DNA from: Cellulomonas sp. Leaf334
GTDB lineage: Bacteria; Actinomycetota; Actinomycetes; Actinomycetales; Cellulomonadaceae
Assembly (NCBI RefSeq): GCF_001424195.1
Contig: NZ_LMOO01000005.1
Location: 547,646-611,645, forward strand
DNA: 64,000 nt
Direction of reading: 5' to 3'
Positions 1-9,225 of the stretch are shown here, one piece after another (position 1 is the first letter of the stretch; every line of letters begins with the position of its first letter). Both the position numbers and the translations under genes were made by a program. Below the pieces are notes generated by a model. The model saw nothing but the letters and a program-made list of their open reading frames with translations. It was not told the DNA's origin and searched no databases.

Positions 1-237
1 CAGCCACGCGGGCCGTCGGGGCAGGAGGAGGCTGACGAGGATGCCGAACGGCACGAACAGGGCGATGTTCGCGAGGAACTCGGTGACGCTGTAGGTCAGA
101 CCGATCCCGAGGGAGCCGAGCCACGTCAGGATGGTGTGGACCAGGTCGAATCCGCCGTCGTCGGCGAGCTTGGGCCAGAGGGTCACGCGGGCCAGCGCGA
201 CGAGGTACAGGGCGAACAGCAGGCGCGTCCTCGTCAT
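1..237 (-). CDS. VanZ-like membrane protein (partial, C-terminus outside window)
   Basis: The N-terminal 79 residues of a hydrophobic protein are visible; the rest lies beyond position 1. It begins with ATG at 237, which overlaps the stop of the upstream gene (ATGA), so the two are co-transcribed. The fragment contains the segment TEFLANIALFVPFGILVSLL, which closely parallels AEFAANILLFVPLGLLAALL in the neighbour, so the two are tandem paralogues. This is the signature region of VanZ-like proteins, small multi-pass membrane proteins named after the teicoplanin-resistance protein. In most actinobacteria their job is unknown, and no glycopeptide-resistance genes are nearby. Confidence 0.75.
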   Translation of the reverse strand, partial: MTRTRLLFALYLVALARVTLWPKLADDGGFDLVHTILTWLGSLGIGLTYSVTEFLANIALFVPFGILVSLLLPRRPAWL

Positions 238-668
238 GGCGTCTCGGCGACGGCGACGGGTTGCCGCCGGAGCAGCAGGGACGCGGCGACGCCGATGGAC
301 GCGCCGAGCGAGTTGCCCAGCACGTCGCGGGTCGAGGGCTGCCGGTCGGACAGCCCGAGCGCCTGCACGGTCTCGATGCCGACGGAGAGTGCGACGAGCG
401 CCACGAGCGCGACCCACCAGCGCCGGCGGGGGAGCAGGAGGGCGGCCAGCAGCCCGAGCGGGACGAAGAGCAGGATGTTGGCGGCGAACTCGGCGGCGTG
501 CACGTTGAGCTTCTCCGGCAGGCCGAGGTCGTGCAGGCGGCCCAGCCCGCGGTCGATCGGGGCGTCGAGCGCGTTGTGCAGGCCCCACGGGTTGAGCACG
601 AGCACGGCGGCGGCGACGAGCACGGCGACGAGCAGGCCGATGACCACCTGTCGTTGCCGCTCGTTCAC
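234..668 (-). CDS. VanZ family protein
   Basis: This 144-residue protein has about four hydrophobic segments (residues ~8-26, 58-78, 84-100 and 119-135) and the VanZ-type core with EFAANILLFVPLG near residue 60 and the conserved ETVQ motif near residue 99. The start at 668 is the first ATG after an upstream stop. Its stop overlaps the start of a second VanZ-like gene by four bases. The pair is divergent from the MarR gene at 727, leaving only 58 bp for both promoters. A role in envelope-antibiotic tolerance is possible from the family name only. Confidence 0.8.
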   Translation of the reverse strand: MNERQRQVVIGLLVAVLVAAAVLVLNPWGLHNALDAPIDRGLGRLHDLGLPEKLNVHAAEFAANILLFVPLGLLAALLLPRRRWWVALVALVALSVGIETVQALGLSDRQPSTRDVLGNSLGASIGVAASLLLRRQPVAVAETP

Positions 669-685
669 GCTGACCAGGGTACGTC

Positions 686-726
686 CTGACTTTCTTTACG
701 CAGGGTAATGATCTAGAGTAAGGATC
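686..726 (+). promoter_or_regulatory. Putative MarR operator/promoter region
   Basis: The short gap between the VanZ and MarR genes carries half-sites TTTAC, GGTAA and GTAAGG around 690-724, overlapping where a -10 box (TAATGAT, about 706) would lie. Autoregulatory MarR operators usually sit here. The dyad is imperfect. Confidence 0.3.
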
Positions 727-1149
727 ATGCCCTCCTCCCGTGACCTCGCCGGCGAGCTCCGCATCGCCATCGGCCGGGCCTCGAGGAGGATCCGGGCGGA
801 GCGGGGCGAGGCGGGACTGACGGACCCGCAGTTCACCGTGCTCGCCTGGCTCACCAAGGAGGGCCCGCTGACGCCGGGCCAGCTGGCGGAGCGCGAGCGC
901 ATCCAGCCGCCGAGCATGACCCGCACGGTCAACTCGCTGGTGGAGATCGGCCTCGTCGCGAAGGCTGAGCACCCGACGGACGGTCGGCAGGTCGTCGTGA
1001 GCCTCACGGACGCCGGTGTGGCGGAGGTCGACGAGACCCGTCGCCGTCGGGACGCGTGGCTGGCCGAACGCCTCCGACAGATGACCAAGGACGAGCGCAC
1101 CCTGCTCGCCGACGCCGCCGAGCTCCTCCGGAGGATCGCCGCTTCATGA
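727..1149 (+). CDS. MarR family transcriptional regulator
   Basis: This 140-residue winged-helix regulator has the expected length for MarR proteins. The DNA-binding part runs from about residue 35 to 100, with the recognition helix around PPSMTRTVNSLVEIG and the wing around DGRQVVVSLTDAG. Its stop overlaps the start of the MFS exporter by four bases, the classic layout of a regulator controlling its own efflux pump. MarR proteins are usually dimeric repressors released by small phenolic or drug-like ligands; the ligand here is unknown. The upstream region has several GTAA/TTAC half-sites that could form the operator. Confidence 0.88.
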   Translation: MPSSRDLAGELRIAIGRASRRIRAERGEAGLTDPQFTVLAWLTKEGPLTPGQLAERERIQPPSMTRTVNSLVEIGLVAKAEHPTDGRQVVVSLTDAGVAEVDETRRRRDAWLAERLRQMTKDERTLLADAAELLRRIAAS

Positions 1150-2477
1150 GTCCCACGTTCTCCTCGCTGAAGTTCCGGAACTACCGGCTGTGGTTCGCCG
1201 GGGCTCTGGTGGCGAACGTGGGCACCTGGATGCAGCGCGTCGCGCAGGACTGGCTCGTCCTGACGGAGCTCACCGACGAGTCCGGGGTCGCGGTCGGCAT
1301 CACGACGGCCCTGCAGTTCGCGCCCGTGCTCCTGCTGTCCCCGTACGCGGGGCTCCTGGCGGACCGGGTGGACCGGCGCAAGCTGCTGATCGCCACGCAG
1401 GTGGGCCAGGGCATCCTCGCGGCGGGGCTGGGCGTCCTTGTCCTGTCTGGGCACGCACAGCTGTGGCAGGTGTACCTGTTCGCGCTTGCCCTCGGGTGCG
1501 TCACGGCCATCGACGGGCCGGTGAGGCAGACGTTCGTCGCGGAGCTGGTGCCCGCGAGCAAGCTGTCGAACGCGGTGGGCCTGAACAGCGCGTCGTTCAA
1601 CGCCGCCCGCCTCATCGGTCCGGGCGTCGCCGGTCTGCTCATCGCCGCCGTCGGCACCGGGTGGGTGTTCCTCATCAACGCGGTGACGTTCGCCGCGACG
1701 ATCTTCTCGCTGACACGGATGCGCCGCTCCGAGCTCAGCCCGATGCCGACCACCGCCCGCGCCAAGGGGCAGCTGCGCGAGGGCATCGCCTACGTCCGCG
1801 GGCGCAGCGACATCCTCGTGATCATGGTCGTCGTCGGCGTCGTGTCCACGTTCGGCCTCAACTTCCAGCTGACCAGCGCCATGATGGCGCGCAGCGAGTT
1901 CGGCATGGGGGCGGGGGAGTACGGGATCCTCGGGTCGGTGCTGGCCATCGGGTCCCTGACCGGGGCGCTGCTCGCCGCACGACGGGAACGGCCCCGCGTC
2001 CGCCTGGTGATCGGCGCCGCGTTCGGGTTCGGCGTCACGACCGGCGTCATGGCCCTCATGCCCACCTACCTGACGTTCGCGATCGCCTGCATCCCCGTCG
2101 GGCTCGCGTCGCTGACGATGATGACGGCCGCCAACGCGACCATCCAGCTCAGCACCGACCCCGCCGTACGAGGGCGGGTCATGGCGCTGTACATGATGGT
2201 TTTCCTCGGCGCGACGCCCATCGGCTCGCCCATCGTCGGCTGGGTCGGCGAGACGTTCGGCCCCCGCTGGGCCATCGGCATCGGGTCGATCAGCGCCCTG
2301 CTCGTCGCGACCGGCGCGGCACTGTGGGCCTGGAAGAAGTGGGACGTCACCGTCCGCTACCACGTGCGCACCCGGCCCCACCTCGAGGTGCTCTACCCGG
2401 CGCTGCCGGAGCGCCGCGCGCAGACGGCCACCGAGCTGGCCGCGCAGGAGGCGGCGGACCGCCAGACGGCGGCGTGA
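1146..2477 (+). CDS. MFS transporter, EntS/DHA3-like exporter
   Basis: This 443-residue protein has about twelve hydrophobic segments and opens with FRNYRLWFAGALVANVGTWMQRVAQDWLV, typical of the MFS_3/EntS-like exporter family. The loop between helices 2 and 3 has the MFS motif-A-like GLLADRVDRRKLL (residues ~73-85). The start at 1146 is chosen because it aligns with family starts and overlaps the MarR stop (ATGA); a longer reading back to 1056 would run inside the MarR gene. It is probably a proton-driven exporter of a drug or siderophore-like compound controlled by the preceding MarR protein. Confidence 0.88.
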   Translation: MSPTFSSLKFRNYRLWFAGALVANVGTWMQRVAQDWLVLTELTDESGVAVGITTALQFAPVLLLSPYAGLLADRVDRRKLLIATQVGQGILAAGLGVLVLSGHAQLWQVYLFALALGCVTAIDGPVRQTFVAELVPASKLSNAVGLNSASFNAARLIGPGVAGLLIAAVGTGWVFLINAVTFAATIFSLTRMRRSELSPMPTTARAKGQLREGIAYVRGRSDILVIMVVVGVVSTFGLNFQLTSAMMARSEFGMGAGEYGILGSVLAIGSLTGALLAARRERPRVRLVIGAAFGFGVTTGVMALMPTYLTFAIACIPVGLASLTMMTAANATIQLSTDPAVRGRVMALYMMVFLGATPIGSPIVGWVGETFGPRWAIGIGSISALLVATGAALWAWKKWDVTVRYHVRTRPHLEVLYPALPERRAQTATELAAQEAADRQTAA

Positions 2478-2671
2478 CGAGGACCTCACGTCGGTTGCCC
2501 GGGTCTATCGCTTTTGTGCTCCGCCCGGCCGGGTGAATCCCGCTCCCCAAAGACGTTCGGCCTGCGGAGGTGTCGGGGGCGCCTAGTACGGTCACGCCGG
2601 GTGACGCACAGCGCGCGCCCCAGGCGTTCCCCCGATCGGGCGGACGACCGCGGTCTCGAGGGGAACGTTGC

Positions 2672-5600
2672 ATGCGTCGCAGCAGCTTGGTGCAGGGGGA
2701 ACGGTGGAGGGCGCGCGGGCTCCGGCTCGCAGCCACGGCAGGCCTCGCGGCCCTCGTCGTCGGCGGAACCTCGGTCCCCGCGACCGCGGCCGGACCCGGC
2801 CTCGGCGCCGTCGGTGGCACCATCACGGTGCCGGAGGGCCAGTCTCCGTCCTCCGTGTGGGTCAGCGGCACGTCCACAGGCTCGGGCGAGTGGCTCTCCT
2901 TCAGCGCCATGGTCGACGAGGACGGCAGCTACCTCGCGCAGGACGTGACGCCCGGCACCTACGTCGTCGAGTTCGCCACGGGGTCCAGTGACATGGTCCC
3001 CGAGTTCTACGACGACGCCGCGTCGCAGACCCTCGCCTCGGTCGTGACCGTCGAGGCCGACGCGACCAGCGACGTGGACGCCAGCCTCGAGCTCGGCGCC
3101 ACAGTCGAGGGCCGCGTCACCGACGCCGACGGTCTCCCCGTCGACGGGGCGTCCGTCTCGGTCTCGGACACGAGCAGCACGCTCGGGTACCGATGGACGA
3201 ACACGGACGAGAACGGCGAGTACCACGTCGGCGGTCTCCGGGCGGGCAGCTACCGCATCTCCGTCATGGCCCCGTGGGGCTCGGCGCTGGCCGACACCTA
3301 CTACGGCGGCACGAGCTGGCAGACGGCGACGACCCTCCCGATCGCTGCGCGCGCAGAGCTGACCGGCATGGATGTCGTCATGCCGAAGGCGGCGGTCGTC
3401 ACCGGCCGACTCCTGCGCGCAGGCGCACCGGTCGACCTCGGCACGGTCACCTTCACCAGCGCGACCGACGGCTCGTCCACGACGACGGGCACGACCACGG
3501 ACGGGACCTTCACCAAGTCGCTCGTCCCCGGCACGTACATCGTGCGCTTCGACGGTCCCTACAACAGCGGCACGACGACGCAGTACTGGCAGGGCGCGTC
3601 GACACAGGCCGGTGCGACGCCGCTGGTCCTCACGTCCGGGCAGAGCACCCCGCTCGGCGACGTCACGCTCATCGACGGTGCGGCGATCGCCGGGACCGTG
3701 ACGGACGCGGCGGGCGCCCCCGTCGCCGGTGCGAGCGTGTGGGTCACCGCGCCGACGGGTGGCAGCGCGCAGGCCACCACCGACGCCACCGGGTCCTACC
3801 GCGCGTCGGGCCTGACCGCGGGCGACTACAAGGTGCAGTTCAGCGGACCCAGCGGCTCGTTGCTGCGGAGCGAGTACTACGACGACGCGCAGCAGTGGAT
3901 GGACGCCGACGCGGTGACCTCCACGGGCACGGGCACCGTCAGCGGCATCGACGCCGAGCTCGAGATCGGCGGCGGCGTGTCCGGTCGCGTCCTCGACGCC
4001 GACGGTCGTCCTCTCCCCGGCGCGTACGTGTCGGCGAGCTCGCGCAGCGGCCTCAGCGGCGTCTGGATGTCGGCGTCCACCGACACCGACGGCAACTACT
4101 CCCTCGGCGGTCTCGCCGCTGGCGACTGGACCTTCCAGATCCAGGCACCGTCCGGCAGCACCTTCGCCACCGAGTGGTACCTCGACGCCACCAGCGGGTC
4201 CGACGCGGAGGTCGTGTCGATCAAGGCGGGTGTGCGCACCGAGCTCGACGACGTCTCGTTGGAGCGCGGCGTGACTCTCACCGGCCGCGTCGTCGGTCCC
4301 GACGGTTCCCCGGTCCGGGGCGCCAGCGTCTCGCCGCGGATCGGCGACAGCTTCCCCCCGTCGGCCGTCACCGGCGATGACGGCACCTACACGCTGCGCG
4401 GCCTGCGACCCGGCGCGTACGAGCTCTACGTCGGTGCACCCCTCGACGGGCCGCTGCTCTCGGGCTACTACCCGGACGGCGGCATCCCGGAGCACCCGCA
4501 GAAGTTCACGCTCACGACGACGCCGGTGCAGACGCTGCCCGACACCCGTCTGCAGCGCGGAGGGACGGTCGCGGGCACCATCACGCGCCCGGACGGCACG
4601 CCTGTGCGCGATGCGAGCGTCTGGGTCGAGCTCGACGACCCTCGCGGGTCCGGCTCGTCGACGACCACGGACGAGCACGGCGACTACGTCGCCACCGGCG
4701 TGCGTGCCGGCAACGTCACGGTGTCGGCCGTGTCGGTGCTGAACGAGGAGTGGGGTTCCGACTACGCCGGCATCAACACCTTCTACGCAGGCTCGGCCGG
4801 AACCCCGCGTCGCAGCCTCGCGACGAGGCTCCCGGCGACCAGCGCTGGCTCGCTCTCCGACATCGACATCGCCCTGCCGCCCCGTGGCACCGCGATCGCC
4901 GACGTGGCCATGTCGCTCTCGCCGGCGTCGCCGGTGATCGGACGCCCGGTCACGGTCACGGTGCAGGCGTCGGGTGACGCCGGCATCCCGACCGGCGCGA
5001 TCGACTTCTGGGCCGATGGCGGCGCGACCGACGCGATGCTCGACGCCCAGGGACGAGCGACGTTCACGTTCACCCCGGACGCGGATACCGATCCCGAGCT
5101 GCACGCGCTCTACTCGGGCAGCGCGGCCTATGACGAGGCGTGGGGAACCCTCGTGTTCACGCCCGGCGAGCCCGCCCCGGCTCCCACGGTCACGAGCGTC
5201 TCCCCGACGACCGCCAGCGCCGTCGGCGGCGCCACGGTGACGCTCACGGGCACGGGCTTCGACCCGAGCGCGACCGTCACGGTCGGCGGTGTGCCGGCGA
5301 CCGACGTGGTGGTCGAGTCGACGACCACGCTGCGCGCGACGGTCCCCCCGCACGGGGTGGGCGAGGTCCCGGTCATCGTCACCACAGCGGCGGGCGGCGC
5401 CAGCAGCGCGGCGTCCCTGACGTACACGACCGAGCCGACGACGCTGGCGCTGACCACCTCGGCACCGTCGGTCACGGTGGGCCAGCCCGTCACCTTCACG
5501 GCGACGGTCACGTCCGCAGCAGGCGCCCCGACCGGAGCGGTCACCTTCGTCGTCGACGGCGGGACCCCGGTCAGCGTTCCGACGGTCGCCGGTGTCGCGA

Positions 5601-7135
5601 TGTACTCCCCGACCGGGCTCACTGCCGGGTCGCACACGGTCGCGGCATCGTTCGCCGGTGGCAGCACCTACGGCGCGAGCTCGGCGAGCGTCACCCAGGT
5701 CGTCGTCCCGCGCGGTCCGACGGTCTCGTCCGTCTCCCCGGCGGTCCTCACCACGGCCGGTGGCGAGCGCGTCGTCACGGTCACGGGTGCCGACCTGACG
5801 GGTGCCACGGCGGTCACGTTCGGTGACGTGCCCGGCACGGAGCTCCAGGTCGTGTCGGCCACCCAGGTGTCGGTCGTCGCCCCCGCGCACGCTGCGGGGT
5901 CGGTGCCGGTGCGGGTGACCACGCCGGTCGGGACCTCCACGACGAGCGCACCGTTCCTGTTCGTCGACGTCGCCGACGGTGTGGTGTCCCAGACGCCGGA
6001 GCGTGCGGTCAGCGCGCCGGCGGTGGCACCGAACTCTCCGGTGTGCGTGCAGATCACCGGCACGAACGGGGTCCCGGTGGGGGCCTCGGGCGTGGTGCTC
6101 AACGTGACCACGGTGCACCCCTCCCACCTGGGCTACGTCGTGGTGTACCCCGACACCGCAGGCAACGGGGCGACACCCCCGCCGGCGGGCTCGTCGGTGA
6201 ACTTCGAGCCGGGCGCGGACGTCGCCAACGCGGCGTTCGTGCAGCTGCCCGCCAACGGGAAGGTCTGCTACTTCACCAAGAGCGCGGGTGCGGTCGGGGT
6301 CCTGCTGGACGTCACCGGGTTCACGATGCCGGACGCCGGAATCGTGACGCAGGCCTCGCAGCGTCTGGTCGACACGCGGCCCGGAGCCGGGCACGTGGGC
6401 TCGGTCAGCGGTCCGGTGGCTCCACGCACGGTCAAGACGGTCCAGGTGCGTGGCATGGCCGGGGTGCCCGAGGACGCCAGCGCGGTGATCCTCAACGCCA
6501 CGGTCACCGGGGCGACCCAGCCCGGCAACTTGCGGGTGTTCCCGGCGGGCCAGGACGTGCCCACCGCGTCGGTGGTCAACTTCGCCTCCGGGACGGACAA
6601 GGCGAACGCGACGATCGTGGACCTGCCCGTCTCCGGGAAGGTGTCCTTCTACTCGGACACCACCGCACCGGTGAACGTCTCCCCGGTCCAGGTGATCCTG
6701 GACGTGACCGGGTACGTCGTGGGCGGCTCGACCTACTCGGCCGTCACTCCCACCCGGGTCCTCGACACCCGGCCGGGCACCAACCACCTGGGTTCGATCC
6801 CGGGCGCCCTGAAGGCGCGCACGGTCTACCAGGTGGAGCTTCCGGGCACGGGCGGAGTGCCCGAGGACGCGTCCGCGGTGGTGCTCAACGTGACGGCGAT
6901 CGGCCCGACCTCGCTGGGCAACCTGCGGGTCTACCCGAACGCGCCGGGGTCGACCGTCCCGCCGACGGCCTCGACGATCAACTACGTGCCGGGGCGTGAC
7001 ATCCCGAACCTCGTGGTGGTCGCCCTGCCGGCCGACGGGATCGTCAACCTGTACTCCGACATGTCGCCGGGCGGGATGGTCCACGTGGCCGCCGACGTGG
7101 TCGGGTACATCTCGGGGGACGCGCCCACGCCCTGA
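2672..7135 (+). CDS. Large secreted multi-domain adhesin-like protein
   Basis: The 1487-residue protein starts at ATG 2672 (upstream purine-rich GAGGGGAA), giving a signal peptide of about 36 residues ending near PATAAG. About eight carboxypeptidase-regulatory-like/CNA-B-type beta domains follow (residues ~40-730), each with the DGSYxLxGLxxGxY pattern. Next come Ig-like repeats alternating with IPT/TIG folds (residues ~740-1100; motif SPTTASAVGGATVTLTGTGF). Three copies of a roughly 120-residue C-terminal actinobacterial repeat close the protein (residues ~1110-1485; motifs VVLNVT, LDVTGY). No sortase signal or membrane anchor is visible at the C-terminus, so it is probably released or held by carbohydrate or protein contacts. 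It is monocistronic with its own terminator. Adhesion or matrix function is inferred from architecture. Confidence 0.82.
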   Translation: MRRSSLVQGERWRARGLRLAATAGLAALVVGGTSVPATAAGPGLGAVGGTITVPEGQSPSSVWVSGTSTGSGEWLSFSAMVDEDGSYLAQDVTPGTYVVEFATGSSDMVPEFYDDAASQTLASVVTVEADATSDVDASLELGATVEGRVTDADGLPVDGASVSVSDTSSTLGYRWTNTDENGEYHVGGLRAGSYRISVMAPWGSALADTYYGGTSWQTATTLPIAARAELTGMDVVMPKAAVVTGRLLRAGAPVDLGTVTFTSATDGSSTTTGTTTDGTFTKSLVPGTYIVRFDGPYNSGTTTQYWQGASTQAGATPLVLTSGQSTPLGDVTLIDGAAIAGTVTDAAGAPVAGASVWVTAPTGGSAQATTDATGSYRASGLTAGDYKVQFSGPSGSLLRSEYYDDAQQWMDADAVTSTGTGTVSGIDAELEIGGGVSGRVLDADGRPLPGAYVSASSRSGLSGVWMSASTDTDGNYSLGGLAAGDWTFQIQAPSGSTFATEWYLDATSGSDAEVVSIKAGVRTELDDVSLERGVTLTGRVVGPDGSPVRGASVSPRIGDSFPPSAVTGDDGTYTLRGLRPGAYELYVGAPLDGPLLSGYYPDGGIPEHPQKFTLTTTPVQTLPDTRLQRGGTVAGTITRPDGTPVRDASVWVELDDPRGSGSSTTTDEHGDYVATGVRAGNVTVSAVSVLNEEWGSDYAGINTFYAGSAGTPRRSLATRLPATSAGSLSDIDIALPPRGTAIADVAMSLSPASPVIGRPVTVTVQASGDAGIPTGAIDFWADGGATDAMLDAQGRATFTFTPDADTDPELHALYSGSAAYDEAWGTLVFTPGEPAPAPTVTSVSPTTASAVGGATVTLTGTGFDPSATVTVGGVPATDVVVESTTTLRATVPPHGVGEVPVIVTTAAGGASSAASLTYTTEPTTLALTTSAPSVTVGQPVTFTATVTSAAGAPTGAVTFVVDGGTPVSVPTVAGVAMYSPTGLTAGSHTVAASFAGGSTYGASSASVTQVVVPRGPTVSSVSPAVLTTAGGERVVTVTGADLTGATAVTFGDVPGTELQVVSATQVSVVAPAHAAGSVPVRVTTPVGTSTTSAPFLFVDVADGVVSQTPERAVSAPAVAPNSPVCVQITGTNGVPVGASGVVLNVTTVHPSHLGYVVVYPDTAGNGATPPPAGSSVNFEPGADVANAAFVQLPANGKVCYFTKSAGAVGVLLDVTGFTMPDAGIVTQASQRLVDTRPGAGHVGSVSGPVAPRTVKTVQVRGMAGVPEDASAVILNATVTGATQPGNLRVFPAGQDVPTASVVNFASGTDKANATIVDLPVSGKVSFYSDTTAPVNVSPVQVILDVTGYVVGGSTYSAVTPTRVLDTRPGTNHLGSIPGALKARTVYQVELPGTGGVPEDASAVVLNVTAIGPTSLGNLRVYPNAPGSTVPPTASTINYVPGRDIPNLVVVALPADGIVNLYSDMSPGGMVHVAADVVGYISGDAPTP

Positions 7136-7152
7136 CCCACGAGCACGCACCA

Positions 7153-7192
7153 ACCGCAGGGCCGGCTCGAGCGCTCGGGTCGGCCCTGCGGT
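7153..7192 (+). terminator. Rho-independent-type hairpin after the large secreted protein
   Basis: ACCGCAGGGCCG at 7153-7164 pairs perfectly with CGGCCCTGCGGT at 7181-7192. This gives a 12-bp GC-rich stem with a 16-base loop, 18 bp after the stop codon. No U-tract follows, as is usual in high-GC actinobacteria. Confidence 0.7.
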
Positions 7193-7287
7193 CGTCACGG
7201 CACCGGCACCGCCGACCGGGTGGATGCTCGGGTGAAGACCGCCCCGGACCATGTCGCCCGGGATGTCCGAGATGTCACGATCATCGG

Positions 7288-9108
7288 GTGAGTGCCACCG
7301 TCGACGAGCCGCGCGCGCCCGAGGCCGCCGTGCCCGTCGACGACGAGCTGCCCGACGCACCGCGTCCGCGCCGTCGGCTCGCGCGGCGCATCGCGTTCGG
7401 CGTCCTCGCCCTCCTCGTCCTGCTGGTCGTCGCAGCCGGGTGGCTGGCGTTCCGCGGTTACCAGGCCGGGACCGCGCTGCTGTCGGCGAAGGACGTGGTG
7501 CTCGACCTCCGCGGCGACGTCGGGGGTGGCGACACGCAGCAGCTCGAGGCGCGGCTGCCGGAGGTCCAGGCCGACCTGGCCGCCGCCCGGTCCGCGACCG
7601 CCGACCCGGTGTGGCGCGCGGCGGAGCACCTGCCGTGGGTCGGGGCGAACCTGGAAGCCGTCCGCGTCGTGTCCTGGTCGCTCGACGACGTGGTGCGCGA
7701 CGCGGTGCCGGCGATCGGCCGGATCGACGCCGTGCTGCACGCGCAGGAGGCCCGCGGCACCGACGGTCGGATCGACCTGGCACCCCTCGTGGACGCCGCC
7801 CCGGACATCGTCGCCGCCGCTGCGAGCGCCCACGCCGCGCAGGCGGCGGTCGCCGCGATCGACACGGACGCCCTGGTGGGCCGGCTGGCGGGGCCCGTGG
7901 TCCAGCTCCAGGACGGGCTGAGCCAGGTGACGGGTGCGCTCGACGCGGGCGCGCAGGTGGCGTCGCTCCTGCCGCCGATGCTGGGCGCCGACGGGCCGCG
8001 GACGTACCTGCTGGTGTCGCTGAACTCCGCCGAGCTGCGCAGCGCGGGCGGGATCGTGGGTGCCTTCGCCGTCCTGCGGGCAGACGACGGCAACGTCGAC
8101 CTCACCGAGCAGCGGACCACGCTCGACCTGCCCGGCATCGAGTCGTCGATCCTGCCGCTCTCCGCCGAGGAGCTCCGGATCGACACCGACCGCCTGGGTC
8201 GGTGGGTGCAGAACGCCGTGCTGACGCCGGACTTCCCGCGCAGCGCGGAGCTGCTGGCCGCACGGTGGGAGCGGGACATCGGCTCGCAGGTGGACGGGGT
8301 GATCGCGACGGACCCCGTCGCCGTCTCCTACCTGCTCGGGGCGACCGGTGCGGTCACCGAGCCCGGGGGAGTGCAGATCGACGCCTCGAACGTCCTGCAG
8401 GTGCTGCTGCGCGACGCGTACCTCACCTACGGCGACGACGCCGACTCCGGTGACCGGTTCTACACGGGTGTCGCCGCGACGATCTTCCAGGCGGTCGGCT
8501 CGGGCCAGGGGGACTCCCGCGCGGTCGTCGACGCGCTGGCCCGCGCGGGCGCCGAGGGCAGGCTGCGGATGTGGTCGGCGCACCCGGCGGAGCAGGAGCG
8601 GCTGGTGTCCACGAGCGTCGGTGCCGCGTTCCTCACGGGACCGTTCCCCGACGCGACGGGTCTCTTCCTCAACGACGGGACGGCCGGCAAGCTCGGCTAC
8701 TTCCTCAGCACCGCCGTGACGGTCGAGGACCTGCGCTGCACGGGCCCTGACCCGATGGCCACGGTGCGCCTCGACCTCTCCTACTCGCCGCCGGCCGAGG
8801 TCGAGAGCTTCCCGCGTTACGTCACCGGGTGGAGCGGCACGGACCTGCCGGTCGGCTGGCTGGCGACCAACATCACCGTGTACTCCCCGGTGGGCGCGCC
8901 GCTCGACGCGATCGGGCTGGGTGACGGGTTCGTCCTCGGAGGCAGTGCCGAGGCGGGTGGACGCGACGTCAAGGTGGTCACGTCGTGGCTGGCGCCCGGC
9001 GCGAGCGAGACGTACCGGGTCGACGTCCCGGTGCGCGACGGACGCGTGACGGTGTGGACGACGCCGACGCTCACCAGCCCCGGCATGGTCACGGCCACCT
9101 GCCCGTAG
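7288..9108 (+). CDS. DUF4012 domain-containing membrane-anchored protein
   Basis: This 606-residue protein has a short acidic N-terminus, an RRRLARR basic stretch, and one transmembrane helix at residues ~33-55. A long extracytoplasmic part carries the DUF4012 signature: YLLVSLNSAELRSAGGIVGAF near residue 240 and the region around LLAARWERDIGSQVDGVIATDPVAVSYLL. The GTG start at 7288 was chosen because it is the first in-frame start that puts the basic residues before the helix. DUF4012 proteins are widespread in actinobacteria and often sit near cell-surface polysaccharide genes, but their biochemical function is not established. No such genes are adjacent here. Confidence 0.85.
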   Translation: MSATVDEPRAPEAAVPVDDELPDAPRPRRRLARRIAFGVLALLVLLVVAAGWLAFRGYQAGTALLSAKDVVLDLRGDVGGGDTQQLEARLPEVQADLAAARSATADPVWRAAEHLPWVGANLEAVRVVSWSLDDVVRDAVPAIGRIDAVLHAQEARGTDGRIDLAPLVDAAPDIVAAAASAHAAQAAVAAIDTDALVGRLAGPVVQLQDGLSQVTGALDAGAQVASLLPPMLGADGPRTYLLVSLNSAELRSAGGIVGAFAVLRADDGNVDLTEQRTTLDLPGIESSILPLSAEELRIDTDRLGRWVQNAVLTPDFPRSAELLAARWERDIGSQVDGVIATDPVAVSYLLGATGAVTEPGGVQIDASNVLQVLLRDAYLTYGDDADSGDRFYTGVAATIFQAVGSGQGDSRAVVDALARAGAEGRLRMWSAHPAEQERLVSTSVGAAFLTGPFPDATGLFLNDGTAGKLGYFLSTAVTVEDLRCTGPDPMATVRLDLSYSPPAEVESFPRYVTGWSGTDLPVGWLATNITVYSPVGAPLDAIGLGDGFVLGGSAEAGGRDVKVVTSWLAPGASETYRVDVPVRDGRVTVWTTPTLTSPGMVTATCP

Positions 9109-9225
9109 GCGCCGCGAGGGCGAAAAGTCCGAATCGGCCGTAAATCACCCGTTATGCCCATGTGGGAACCCCTGCCCAGAGGTCACAATGGACCGAAATG
9201 TCCGGTTACCCGACAGGGGCTCATC

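Noticed and set aside
2486..7783. 1765-codon minus-strand ORF opposite the large secreted protein
   Set aside because: It is an Arg/Gly/Asp-rich shadow typical of very high GC. The plus strand has a signal peptide, domain repeats and a terminator.
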